A DNA stretch of 64,000 bases, taken from the NCBI GenBank assembly GCA_914767885.1, contig CAJZBQ010000024.1, positions 186,001-250,000 of the forward strand. Reading direction: 5' to 3'. Under the pieces are notes generated by a model that ran no database searches, had not been told where the DNA came from, and worked only from the letters and a program-made list of their open reading frames with translations. The translations under genes were made by a program, and so were the position numbers. This stretch comes from Blepharisma stoltei. Its lineage: Eukaryota; Ciliophora; Heterotrichea; Heterotrichida; Blepharismidae. Position 1 is the stretch's first letter, and every line of letters begins with the position of its first letter. Shown here piece by piece: positions 10,562-20,382 of this stretch.

Positions 10562-11769
10562 TTATAAATAAAATTTTTTATAAAAGAATTTAGCAATCAA
10601 ACTTCCTAGAATTTTAAGAATTTCCAACATTTGACTTCTGCTAAGCCTTGGATCACACAATGTTTTGTATTTTTTATTTAAGCTTTCTTCAGTAATTCCT
10701 GCATTACCTCCTACACACTCTGTAACTTCTTCATATGAAGCTTCAAAATGGAATCCTCCCAAGCTCTCACGATTTTCTCTCAAAATTTTTATACTTTCAA
10801 TACATTCATTTAGAATTGAGCTGACACTTCTTGTCTTCAGCCCTTGATTTGTTTTATATGTATTCCCATGCATAGGGTCAATCACCCATATATGTGGAAT
10901 CCCAGTTCTTTTTACAGCTTGAACCACACTTGGAAACTGCATCCTAATTATATTGTTGCCAAGCCTTGGTATCAAGATAAGTTTACCATATTCATTTTCA
11001 TAGTTTAAGAATCTCATGATGCTTTGCAATTCTTCTAAATCAGCGTTTGGGCCGATTTTTATACCTACGGGGTTAGAAATTTGTGATAAAAACTCTACAT
11101 GTGCTTGTCCTAATTTTCGGCATCTTTCTCCAATTCATAAAAAATGTGCCGATGTGTCAAAATATTCATTTTCAATTGATCTTGTCAAAGCATCTTCATA
11201 AGGCAATAACAAAGCCTCATGGCCGGTTCAGAATTTTTGATGGCTATTTCGATGAAAATTTCTTATAAATCCAATTGTGTCTAATGACTTTGTATGACCC
11301 TCTATCATCCTATATGGATCTGGTTGCCTGAAATTTGGGTCAAATCCATTAATCATGTCTCCTCTATAAGTAGGAATTTGAATTCCTCCATGATTCTCAT
11401 ATAAATCGGACCTAGGCTTTGAAAATTGTCCAGCTATTCTTCCGATCATTACAATTTCCTTTTTTGATTTAATCGAAAAAGCTCTCCTATATTTTTCATA
11501 TGTGTCGAGCTTTGCTTGTAAAATTGATGGTTTACAGTCTGAAAAAGCTTCTGCGCAGTCTCCTATGATTAAAATTAATTTTTTACCGAAATGACAATTT
11601 GATAGTTCATTTTTTAAAGCTTGGATTTCTGGATATGATACTATTGGTTGACTATTTGCTAACTGATTTAAATGCTTACGTGGGAAATAACAGCTTTTAA
11701 CTCATCGAAATCATATACAGGCTGCTGACTCGCAGGAAGTAAAGACCAATGAGCTATATTGGTGTCCAT
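10562..11769 (-). CDS. Type II 3-deoxy-7-phosphoheptulonate (DAHP) synthase, shikimate pathway
   Basis: The first enzyme of the shikimate pathway, condensing erythrose-4-phosphate with phosphoenolpyruvate. Type II motifs appear in order: GDCAEAF, the Arg-rich region MIGRIAGQFSKPRS, KIGPNADLEEL, LILIPRLGNN and HIWVIDPMHGNTY, with catalytic and metal ligands in place. TGA codes for Trp in QKFWTGHEALL and HFLWIGERC. The N-terminus has the type II WSLLPASQQP layout. A 17-nt GT...AG segment (11675-11691 plus strand) must be removed to join DELKA to HLNQLANSQP; that is longer than the 15/16-nt introns elsewhere here. Total 396 aa, close to the bacterial short form. The enzyme stands alone, not fused to AROM-type domains. 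Confidence 0.92.
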
Positions 11770-12333
11770 AATTTTTATTATTATATTATAATCATAAGAC
11801 AAATTCATCTTAGATTCTCAAAATATAGCAGCACCATTACTTATTAAGATCCATTTTTAGGCTACAAAATCGGAATAAAAAAACTCTTCATTGATAAAAA
11901 GAAATTATAAGAAAATTTTTACTTTAATATAAAATCTATAGATACGCCCACATCAAGCATTCCATCTCCTCTCTAATTTATTATCAGTTACAAATAAATG
12001 GTAGAAATTACAGAGCTTTAACACCTTATTAGTTAAAAATGTCTTGAAAACCTTTAAAGGGAAATCTAATTTATTTAAATTTTTGTAATTTATCATAATG
12101 TTATTATTAATCAATTCAAAACTTTTTAAATTTATTTTTTTGACTTTAATTCTTGATACAGATTTTAATAAATCCTATTAAAAAAGTGATAAAATTTTGT
12201 AATTTTCACATTATTCAAACTAAATCTATACAAAACCTTTAAAATTTATTATTTGAATTTAATTCACTTTAGAGATTTAATGAAAACATACTAAATAATT
12301 TATGAATTATTATAATTTAATCACATTAAAAAA
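11770..12333. other. AT-rich divergent intergenic region
   Basis: About 560 bp between divergent genes. No ORF, palindrome or RNA motif that I can support; it presumably contains both promoters. Confidence 0.35.
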
Positions 12334-13692
12334 ATGACCAGCATGCAAGATCCCAAATATTTGCGAACCCAAATAACAGTTAAGCCTGATCCTAACAAAT
12401 TAACGCAACAACAGCCAAATCCTTACTTATCCAAAATTTCTAGATCCTCAACATCACTGCTTTCAAAAACTCCTTTAAATTCCCGATATATTTCTACACA
12501 AAATAACCCAATAATCCAGACAAACAGTCAGATCAATAAATCTCTTACAATTCTTCGTCAAAATTCAACATTTCTAGAGCAGTTTCCTGATGCAGCTCAA
12601 AGACGGCAATCAACATTCTTAAAAAAAGATTCTCTTCATCCAAGTGTTAGAAATAGCAATAAATCGCGCACAATAATCCAACATTCAAATTCATCATTTT
12701 TAGCAGCAATTCCTGACGAGTATAAACGAAAGCAATCAACTATTTTAAAAAAAGACACATTAAAGCCTAATTTGCGTAACCCTACCAAATCTCGGACAAT
12801 AATAAAACACTCAGATTCTGTATATTTAGAGCCGATTCCTAATAATCAAAAAAGAAGAACGTCAACTTTAATGAAAGTTGATACAATGAAAGGAATTAAT
12901 AATGAAAATCAATATTCTGATAATTTCGATCAGATTTATCAAGCTCTTCATGATAAAATAAATAAGGATCATGATGAAATAAATTATCATGAGCTAGTCT
13001 CTTGAACTCTTAACGAAATTGCAACCAGGATTCCCTATATTGATTTATTTAAATTATTAAGAGACTGCTTTTTTTGTATTTCTCTATCCTCTGAGAATAA
13101 TCCTTTAGTTTTACATCTGAAAGATGAAATCCAAACCTTGGAGTCCGAAGCTCTCAGATTGAAAAATATTAACATTACAATAGAAAATAAGCTAAAAGCA
13201 TTATCTGAAGAAAACGTAAAATACGCGAATCAAGTCGACGAGCTTAACAGAGAAGTAAGAAACTGGAGAATTGTAAAAGAAAAAGGTCTAGATTTCTCCA
13301 AAGGAAGTGTAGAGGCAAAGCTGATTTTAGACGAAAATTCCAAAAAAGGAGAAATTATAAGAGAGCTGAAAGAAGAAATTCAGGATTTAAAACTAAAAAT
13401 AGCAAAATTGACTAGTGCGCTCTGCTTGATAGAGCAACAAGGAGGCTTAACTACAAAATTTTTACAAGATCTGAAGGAACAAGTTAAACTAGATGCAAAT
13501 GGACGAAGACAGTCGGCGATATTTGCTCCATCTGCATTGATGTCTACTGGGCTGATAATAGAGGAAAGCAAAGAACTGGATTGTTTGAGGAATATTGACA
13601 TGATTTTATCTGATGATATGTTTTTACAAAAAAGAGTAAGCCCTGTTCCTGCATTAAAATTAAGTGAATTAAAACAGGAAAATGAGGAATAA
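12334..13692 (+). CDS. Coiled-coil protein with degenerate N-terminal tandem repeats
   Basis: A 452-aa protein of unknown function. Residues about 70-190 contain three copies of a roughly 42-residue basic unit built around KRKQSTILKKDTL and SRTIIxHS. The units alternate Ser/Thr and Lys/Arg, as in microtubule-binding or phosphoregulated linkers. TGA 13003-13005 encodes Trp between two halves of the ORF. Residues about 260-370 have heptad-like Leu/Ile/Lys/Glu patterning and probably form a coiled coil. It ends at TAA with no intron or insertion. A cytoskeletal role is a guess only. Confidence 0.75.
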
Positions 13693-13941
13693 TTTGTTAT
13701 TTCCTATGAAATAAAATGTATAATAAAATCGAATACAAAATCTTCCTTTCTTAAAGAAAGCGATAAATTCCTCATACCTTTTTAAAATTCCATATAAATA
13801 AAAATATATTATAAATATTTTAGCTTTGATTATTTATGATTAAATTCTGAATATTATTCAGTTGATTTATTTTCCAATCCTAAATCTTTTAAAAGAGACT
13901 GCTCCTCCTCTTTCTTCTAGCGTTACCGTCTCTGGATGATT

Positions 13942-14072
13942 TATCAGTTTTTCTCACTCACTCCCCCCTTTAATTGGAACAAAATATAGGTAAAATTTCC
14001 ATTTTTTGGTAAATTAGCCCCTTTAAATTGGAATAAAATTGTTTGTTCCAATTTAAAGGGGGGGAGTCAGTA
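13942..14072. mobile_element. Palindromic element (TIR CTCCCCCCTTTAATTGGAAC type) at the end of a thioredoxin gene
   Basis: Inverted termini pair CCCCCCTTTAATTGGAAC with GTTCCAATTTAAAGGGGGG around a short AT-rich centre that holds another internal copy. The right end has TA directly at 14071-14072. On the left the nearest TA is 13942-13943, about 15 bp outside the repeat, so the left boundary is uncertain. The same family forms the outermost layer at 50973-51832, and relics may lie at 19966-20300. Confidence 0.7.
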
Positions 14073-14483
14073 ATCAACGACTCCTTCCCTCAGCCTCATA
14101 ACATCACCTCTTCCATCCATCGAAGCAACTGACCCATCCTTATTTAAAACTACTAATAAAGGAATCCCAGTGACTTGAAATTTTCTGCATAAATATTCAA
14201 TTCTTTTTTTGTCTGAAAACGGCAATGCCATAAATGGGCAGCTTTCTAAGTACTCAAGCATTTCTTCTTGGTCTCTGTCCAGGCTCACAAAAATTACTTC
14301 AAGCCTTCTTTTTTCTTCATTATTTACAGCATTAAAAACTTGGCTATATTTAGGTGTAAATGATTTACAAGGTGGACACCAATGGGCAGAAAAATAAAGC
14401 GTGATAACAGCATCTTTGCTGAGGTCTTGAAATGTTTTTTCTGAGTCTCTAGTAATAAATTTGTTTCCAAGTAATTTATCCAT
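14071..14483 (-). CDS. Thioredoxin-like (tryparedoxin/nucleoredoxin type) oxidoreductase
   Basis: A single thioredoxin fold with the WCPPC active site in YFSAHWCPPCKSFTPKYSQVF and the cis-Pro loop VTGIPLLVVL. FVSLDRDQEEMLEYL is typical of the tryparedoxin/nucleoredoxin group, which uses dithiol exchange in redox defence. The C-terminus is unusual. After VVD the frame enters a palindromic element at TAC-TGA. If the element is removed at TA, the junction itself makes a TAA stop after VVD (137 aa). If retained, UGA reads as Trp and about 25 extra residues follow before a stop. Confidence 0.85.
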
Positions 14484-14590
14484 TTATAACTGCAATGTTT
14501 ATAAAAAACATCAGTTTATGCCTAAGGCAATTTAATTGAGATATAAATGTGTGCTTTTTATGAGAAAAGGCTTTTTATTAAGATTTAAAT

Positions 14591-16342
14591 ATGAAGCTTT
14601 CTTTTCAGCCAGATGACCCATACTCTACATATAGAGAATTTGAAATTGTTAGGGAAAAAGAAGAATTATTTGGAAAACCTGCTAGAAAGCCTCAGGATCC
14701 TTCGATAAAATCTTTATTGGCATTTGAAGAAGAGTTACCGTCTTTTAAGGAAGCTGAAAAGCAAAAATGACTCAGTGAGGCAAGAGACGCATATCGCGGC
14801 TATTTTTATAGCACATCTGACAGTAATTATTATAGGCTGAAAGTAGAATCTCCAAGCCCTTATATAAAAAATCCAAGTATTGAACAAAAATCAGAGGAAA
14901 ATCATATAGAAATTAATGATAGAGTAGAGAAGCCAATAGAAGTCCAAAAAGTAAATAATCCAGAAACAAAAATAGAGATGAAGTCTATTAAGAAAAAAGA
15001 AGAAGAAAAGGAGAAGCCAAACACGAAAATAAATAAACCGAAACCTTCACAGCAACAAATAAAAAAAGAAAACCCAAGGCCTTTAAGCTCATCAAAATCT
15101 GTAAGTGCTATCCAAAAACCTTCAGAAAAATCCAAAAATGATGATGGGAGAATCGAAAGACAAGAGGCAAGAATTAAAAAACTAAACCAAACGACACGTT
15201 GGCTGCCTAATTCTGCTTTTACTACTTATTTTGGGAAGCCTGCTTTTGCGAACTATGGTCAAGGAAATGTAAACCCTGTAAGAGGAGGCTATTTATACGG
15301 CGACTATATGAAGAGTCATAATATTGCCCCTCATGAAGGAAAAAATGATCCAGAATATGCCCAAGTTTATAAAAACGCTGAGACTCATGGGCTACAACAA
15401 AAGCCAAGATCCCCTGAGCCTCCAAGGAAATGTAAAGACGAAGATAGATTATCACCTGACCAAGTAGAAGAATTAAAGAGAAGATCCCAAATCATTGCAG
15501 AAAAAAAATCTACACCATCGAAGAAAATAATTAAGCCAAATTTATATGAAGTTAAGACATTTAAAAGTGTCCATAGCACTCCTAATACTTCATTTGAAGG
15601 AGAAGCTGAAGAAGAGGAAGACTTAGAGAAAAATAATCAAAAAAATCAAAAACTCAAAAACAATTTTGTAAAAAATGAGACTGCTAATACTGATAGATGT
15701 TTGACCAAAACTGAGAAAAAATCAGTAAAGACTCTAACGAAGAATCATACACAAAGCAAGCAGGCAACAGCAGTGAATCAGTCAAGTGAAGTTCCAGAAA
15801 TAAATTATGATGAAAATAGGCAGAATCTGCTATTACCTGCTCCAAAGCAGCCACCGACTCAGCAGTCCCCATCATTTCGCTCTCAAGAAAGTCTAGTGCC
15901 ACAAGTCCAAATCTCCAACACTCAGCAGCCTATTCAACTCAAAATAACCCCAGATCAAACTGCTACCGGCAATATAAGCCCTTCTCCAGGCCTCAAATCC
16001 GAACCTCCAAGCCTAGCAGAGCCCAATCAGCAATTCCCTAACCCCAATTTCTTTACTACAACCTACAAAGAAATGGCTTCAAAAATTCATTACTCTCCAA
16101 AATTCACCTCAGTTTTACCCCTTTCTCTCTGTGAAAAATGCCATGAGCCTATTACTTCAGAATTAGAAATTAAGCCAGAAGATTTGTGCCCACCTAACTC
16201 TTTATCTGATATGCCATTTAAAGAGCTAAATCCAAAGAATTATAAACAACTTCCTGCCACGTTTACTAAAAGGATTCCAGCAGCTGGAAAACTGAGCTAT
16301 AAATCTCTCTCAGCTTATAGCGTTATCTTTCCAGAATATTAA
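14591..16342 (+). CDS. Large hydrophilic low-complexity protein, 583 aa, unknown
   Basis: The frame starts at ATG 14591 and passes one TGA (Trp, 14768-14770). Residues about 125-205 are Lys/Glu/Gln-rich. A more ordered island follows (TRWLPNSAFTTYFGKPAFAN and GGYLYGDYMKSHNIAPHEG), then long Ser/Pro/Gln/Lys-rich sequence. The C-terminal 90 residues contain a CEKCHEPI motif and end KSLSAYSVIFPEY. The island looks like a conserved functional unit, but I do not recognise it. No signal, membrane span, intron or insertion. Confidence 0.75.
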
Positions 16343-16388
16343 GTTAAATTAATTATTAAAAAATGACAGAGAGCTAATGAGGATTAAT

Positions 16389-17507
16389 TCAAGGTCTTGA
16401 CGTCACATAAGGATAAGCTATTTCAGAGGAGTACTGATATTGCGATAATTGGTTTTGATAGCTAGAATAGTCCTGTGGGAAATCAAATGGATTTTTAGAT
16501 GTTTTGTGAGTATGGGCTTCTTCATAAGGAAAGTTCTGACTTTTTTCAAAGATACTATGCTCAGATGTAGAGTTGTATTTTTGTGACTCTGTGAAGCTTT
16601 GAGATTCTTGGATACGAGGATAAATAGAATTGGACTCAAAAGGATTGGAACTCATTGAAAATGTACCAAGTTGCATTTCTGAAGTGGGATTTGTAAATAA
16701 ATCTGAGGGCATGAAAGAAATTGTCGTAGAAGGTGTATTCATTATATCAAGAGGCTCATTTTCTTTAGGCTGCTCTAATGTTTTGTGACTTGAATGGTCA
16801 ATTATTTTGCTGGGATTCGTCGATGTTTGAAATTCATTGGATGGCTGCTTTTTTGATTTTTTAATTCCTGATAAATTTGTTTTCCATTTATTTTTTTCAT
16901 GCCTATTGCTATGCTCTTCATCATATAGGTATGCCATATTTTTAATAGATAAAGCATCGTACTTATCAAATAAATCAGAATTAGAAAAATCATTATCTCG
17001 AGTTGATTTATATTTGATTTTTCTCATGGTCTCATCGAACGACAAATTATCGCATCTTAAATCATAAACATTTGCTTCTTTTTCATAAACAATAATTGAA
17101 TGCTTTCCAATTTTCAAAGGATAGGTTGCATAAGCGCCTAGCTTTCTTGCATCAATTTTAATATCTCCGTTTATAAGTATCCTATATATTGAATATAATA
17201 ACATAGAGCAGTTATATGAATAAGCATTTTTTATTTACTGCCTTTATGGCTCTATTAGTGCAAATTGCATATTTTTCTTTTACCTGTGAACTTGCTTATG
17301 TTAAATTTCATTGATTATGCTTAAGATTAAATATTGTTTGGAATATTTATAGGATTATCTATTTCATGATGTATGGTTTATATACAAATCAACTATATTT
17401 TCTTTCCCGTCAAGTTCAAATTTTCATATATACCGCTTCTTAGACCCTTTGATGTGCCTTCCTACATTGATGCTATCAAACACCAATGGGGAAAAATTCG
17501 TTGCCAT
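16389..17507 (-). CDS. FAIM-like domain protein with long Ser/Asn-rich tail, split by a ~177-bp insertion
   Basis: FAIM (Fas apoptotic inhibitory molecule) proteins are small beta-sandwich proteins with repeated W-x-F-x-L-D-G and I-x-V-D/N-G-x motifs. Here the N-terminal block RYIWKFELDGKENIVDLYIN (Trp from TGA) is followed by stops and then, about 175 bp on, by ILINGDIKIDARKLGAYATYPLKIGKHS. The paralogue at 63609 shows these two blocks are normally continuous, so the segment 17183-17361 is an insertion. After the domain comes a 200-residue Ser/Asn/Gln-rich tail ending YPYVTSRP. A total of 314 codons fits the TA-to-TA removal. Function in ciliates is unknown. Confidence 0.8.
17183..17361. mobile_element. 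TA-bounded insertion (IES) in a FAIM-like gene, ~177 bp
   Basis: Comparison with the uninterrupted paralogue near 63.7 kb defines the gap between SWNR and ILINGDIKI. TA pairs 17183-17184/17360-17361 (177 bp) or 17185-17186/17356-17357 (171 bp) both restore frame; the flanking TATA runs make the exact choice ambiguous. AT-rich, no obvious terminal repeat. Confidence 0.7.
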
Positions 17508-17687
17508 ATTATTAATGGCTAAGAAAATAAAGAGCTTAAGAAATATGATAATTAAAGTGATTTATTCATTAATAAAACTTTTTAATTAATTATTTTTCAA
17601 ATAAATAATCATTTTTTATTTATAATTCCCTAACAGTCATAATTTTCAAAATTTAATTATATAAATATCCTAGACCAGATTTGTATA
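17508..17687. other. AT-rich intergenic stretch upstream of the MITE pair
   Basis: About 180 bp, no gene; presumably the 5' region of the FAIM-like gene. Confidence 0.35.
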
Positions 17688-17920
17688 TATAGCCCGTTCC
17701 CGGCCTTAGATCGGGCTTAGCCCGATCTTTGCGGGAAACTCGGGGGTTGTCCACGTCGCCTTGAGGTGACGAGTCAACTCCCCGACTTGGCAAATAGCCG
17801 CTATATGGTGATTTGCCAACTCGGGGAGTTGACTCGTCACCTCGAAGTGACGTGGACAAGCCCCAGTTTCCCAGAAAAGATCGGGCTAAGCCCGATCTAT
17901 AGCCGGGAACGGGCTATACA
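17688..17920. mobile_element. Full-length palindromic MITE (TATAGCCCGTTCCCGG termini), ~230 bp
   Basis: A near-perfect long palindrome. The left arm begins TATAGCCCGTTCCCGGCC and the right arm ends with its complement. Each arm contains a small hairpin (GATCGGGC/GCCCGATC) and a TCAACTCCCCGA block. It is flanked by TATA on both sides. A diverged copy of the same family is inserted at 57044-57277, inside a lectin-like pseudogene. GC content is far above the surrounding DNA. There is no coding potential. Confidence 0.9.
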
Positions 17921-17944
17921 AAATTCCAAAAATTCTTAATTAAA

Positions 17945-18174
17945 TATAGAAATTGCCCGAGGATGGCGCTATTTTGCGGCATCCTCGGGCAATTCAAAAA
18001 ACAGGTCCCACACGGGAATTGAACCCACGTGTGAGGTGATTTTTGGTATGTGGAGAATATTGACTTCCACGTACCAAAAATGGCCCCACACGTGGGTTCA
18101 ATTCCCGTGTGGGGCCATTTTTTGAATTGCCCGAGGATGCCGCAAAATAGCGCCATCCTCGGGCAATTTCTATA
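17945..18174. mobile_element. Second palindromic MITE with tRNA-like B-box arms, ~226 bp
   Basis: The ends read TATAGAAATTGCCCGAGG and its complement. Each arm contains a terminal hairpin (GCCCGAGGATG...CATCCTCGGGC) and an inner stem with GTGGGTTCAATTCCCGTG, which matches an RNA polymerase III B-box (GTTCAANNC). It is only about 25 bp from the preceding MITE but is a different family. Confidence 0.9.
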
Positions 18175-18416
18175 TCTTTTTTATTCAAATTAAAAAATCT
18201 GACAGGCTATTTAAGATTATAACTAAAAACTCTAAATGCAGCCAATTATTTGCATTCCTAAATTGTCTTATATCCATGAAATTTCAAATATCCTTTACCT
18301 GATCTCGCCATTTTTAGCACAATTCCTTTAAAATTCAAATTTTAATTTCCGGTATAAAATCCTCATAGAGATATCCAATATGTCTATTAAAATAAATAAA
18401 TTATAAATAGACTCTT

Positions 18417-19252
18417 ATGCCTCCAGTTAGTGAAAACGCAAGACTCAGTACGATTTCTGAAGTTTCCGAATATAGTGAATCCAACGAATTATTTCCTCCA
18501 GCACATTCCTTTAGCTTCATTAAATACCTTAATTTAAATTACTTATAGAGAAGTGCCCTGGCCACTAATTGCTTCCGCAAACACTCAACAGCTTGATTGC
18601 CAGTCCGAAAACTATCTTAAACTGTGTTACTTCTCAGGAAGAGGGCTTTCTCTCGCTACCTGAGAGTCAGAGATCTGGGCCGTCATGCCAAATGCCGAGC
18701 TCGCTTTCCAGAATATTCGAAAAACCAATTTTCTGGTCGATCTAACAGTCAAGATAGAATCCTGATCCCAAGACCCAACGCCTGGTATTGTGCTATGAAT
18801 TTTGCCCGATCAACCAGTGACCAATTTTGGCCTTGTTGAGCTTTCCCTTTCCGTCTCTCAACGAGGTAAAATCTTGATCTGAATGAGAGCATGCGGCCGG
18901 CTAACCCGAAATTGTGCTCAAACCAAACCAAGCGAAACCCTGGCTGGATGCACATTTCCGAAAGGTCCCAGTTTCCCAGCTTTAAAAGCTTTAGGGCAAG
19001 TTGGCTCGCCATGTCATTTTAATACATGCTTCATCAAAATACCAAAGGGAAGCTAAAAGCTGTGCTTCTATCGTGGAATGAGAAGAATATAGCGATGGAA
19101 GCACAACATGCAGTTCAAAGCTTGACTTAATAAAAGACACATTAATGAGCAACAAATTCAATGACGAATTTTTAGGGTGTACATTTGATATGCTAAAATC
19201 ATCATTAATATTACAAGATAATGAATGTAGATGCAACTGTACGCTATTTTAA
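18417..19252 (+). CDS. Small acidic protein with C-terminal CAAX-like box, split by a 476-bp element
   Basis: The first exon part encodes MPPVSENARLSTISEVSEYS and ends at ...YLNLNY. Removing the element between TA 18544-18545 and TA 19020-19021 joins it in phase to IHASSKYQREAKSCAS, giving 119 aa that end CRCNCTLF. The last four residues CTLF form a CAAX box (probably geranylgeranylated), and the nearby cysteines could be palmitoylated. One TGA encodes Trp in VEWEEYSDG. 360 coding bases fit exactly. Membrane attachment by lipids is predicted; the family was not recognised. Confidence 0.65.
18544..19021. mobile_element. GC-rich TA-bounded element, 476 bp, family member A
   Basis: It starts TATAGAGAAGTGCCCTGGCC and ends CCATGTCATTTTA. 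It is much richer in G+C than its flanks. Dispersed blocks match the element at 24076-24578: the start TATAGAG-AG, AATTTTCTGGTC, CGAGGTAAA-CTTG, AAGGTCCC, and the end CCATG-CATTTTA. Excision at TA restores the frame of the host gene exactly. I see no ORF with transposase features and no strong terminal repeats. Confidence 0.8.
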
Positions 19253-19446
19253 CAAATTGTTCGAGTGTATATTTTTAAATTAAATAACTTCAACAATTAA
19301 AAATTGCTCTTTAAGTCCTCAATAATAATGGTTAAAGAAGTCATGATTAGTCCATTCTTATAATAAACTTATTTGTAGGATGGCGTAGATAGATTACTTT
19401 ATAACAAAAAATGCTATAAGGCTTTAAGTGTTTTACATAAATTAAA

Positions 19447-19854
19447 TTATGATGGTTTTTGTCCTTGTTTTGAAGAGATCTTTTTAAGATAATCAATCCA
19501 ATCGAGCCTCCCTTTTTCTAACGCTAAGACTATTGCAGACTTTCCTTCATAGGTGGCTTCATAATCTATTCCGTTTTCTACTAAAAATTGAAAGAGGACT
19601 TTATCTGCAGGGTTTGAAGCTAAAATTTTTACTAAATTCAACCGATTAATATTAGACCCATAATCAAGGTATTTTTTAGCTAGTTTCAAATCATTTAATG
19701 CAAAGAATAAAGGGATAGTATCTCCTAAGCTTGGATCTGCAAAAGTTGAGTCATTGAGAGCGCTGGCAATAATTTCAAATTCTGGCTCAGATCGATGAGC
19801 CATTAATAAATCAAAAATTTCAGACCCTTGATTTTGTGCGATCCTGTGGAACAT
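19447..19854 (-). CDS. Ankyrin-like repeat protein, 135 aa
   Basis: A short protein of two to three degenerate ankyrin repeats: IPLFFALNDLKLAKKYLDYGSNI and GKSAIVLALEKGRLDWIDYLKK. It starts at ATG 19854 (MFHRIAQNQGSEIF) and stops at TGATTTAATT... in plus-strand orientation, that is TAA on the minus strand. The repeats lack the full TPLHxA core, so the ankyrin call is by spacing and hydrophobic pattern. It may be a fragment of a larger gene. Confidence 0.6.
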   Translation of the reverse strand: MFHRIAQNQGSEIFDLLMAHRSEPEFEIIASALNDSTFADPSLGDTIPLFFALNDLKLAKKYLDYGSNINRLNLVKILASNPADKVLFQFLVENGIDYEATYEGKSAIVLALEKGRLDWIDYLKKISSKQGQKPS

Positions 19855-19965
19855 ATTTTTACCGTTTTGTCTGTATGATTGAGTATTCTTTTTATAAAAA
19901 ACTATTAATAAGACAATTGAAAACTAGTATGGTATTCTATAACAAAATTAAGAGTATTGCATACT

Positions 19966-20305
19966 CTCCCCTTTTAATTGAAGCAAATAGCCCCAATTTT
20001 TGGTAAAAATTAATCCTTTAAATCAGAAAAAAATTTTAATTTTTTCATTGGAAAATTGTGTAGGTGAAAATAGTAATTTCTGTATAAATAACTTTGACCA
20101 AATTAATGGAAGGAGTGCAAATAGAATGCTATTTTTAAACAGTTTTTCTCTTAATCGATTAATTTTATGAATAATTCTTTATAAAAATAATTACAATACA
20201 AAATATATGCCTTTAATTTTAAATTTGATATAAAATTTTTTATTTGCTTTTTAAAAAAAAATAACTCTCCATTAAATTTGAACAATTTTTTCAGTATAAT
20301 TTAAA
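19966..20305. repeat. Decayed relics of the C-rich/TTTAAATTGGAAC palindromic family
   Basis: Around 19966-20060 there is CTCCCCTTTTAATTGAAGC followed by the family's central AATTTTTGGTAAAA motif. Around 20265-20315 lie a degenerate CTCTCCATTAAATTTGAAC and TTTAAAGGGCAAGG. The inverted arrangement persists but the C/G tracts have shortened and no clean TA ends remain. It lies in intergenic DNA, where there is no pressure to stay excisable. Confidence 0.5.
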
Positions 20306-20382
20306 GGGCAAGGGTTAGTTAAAAATACCTAGTTCTTTCTTAAAGTATATATTAATTAATTCAGTCTTTGCTTTTTATAAAT

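Noticed and set aside
17950..18170. A complete tRNA gene in the second MITE
   Set aside because: Only a B-box/T-arm and acceptor-like strand are present. There is no A-box or D-arm or anticodon arm at proper spacing.
17653..18188. Short open frames on the minus strand across the two MITEs
   Set aside because: They are translations of palindromes, symmetrical and without protein-like features.
18624..19012. Open frames on both strands in the GC-rich element at 18.5 kb
   Set aside because: Higher GC makes stops rarer. The translations look random, and the related element at 24.1 kb does not preserve them.
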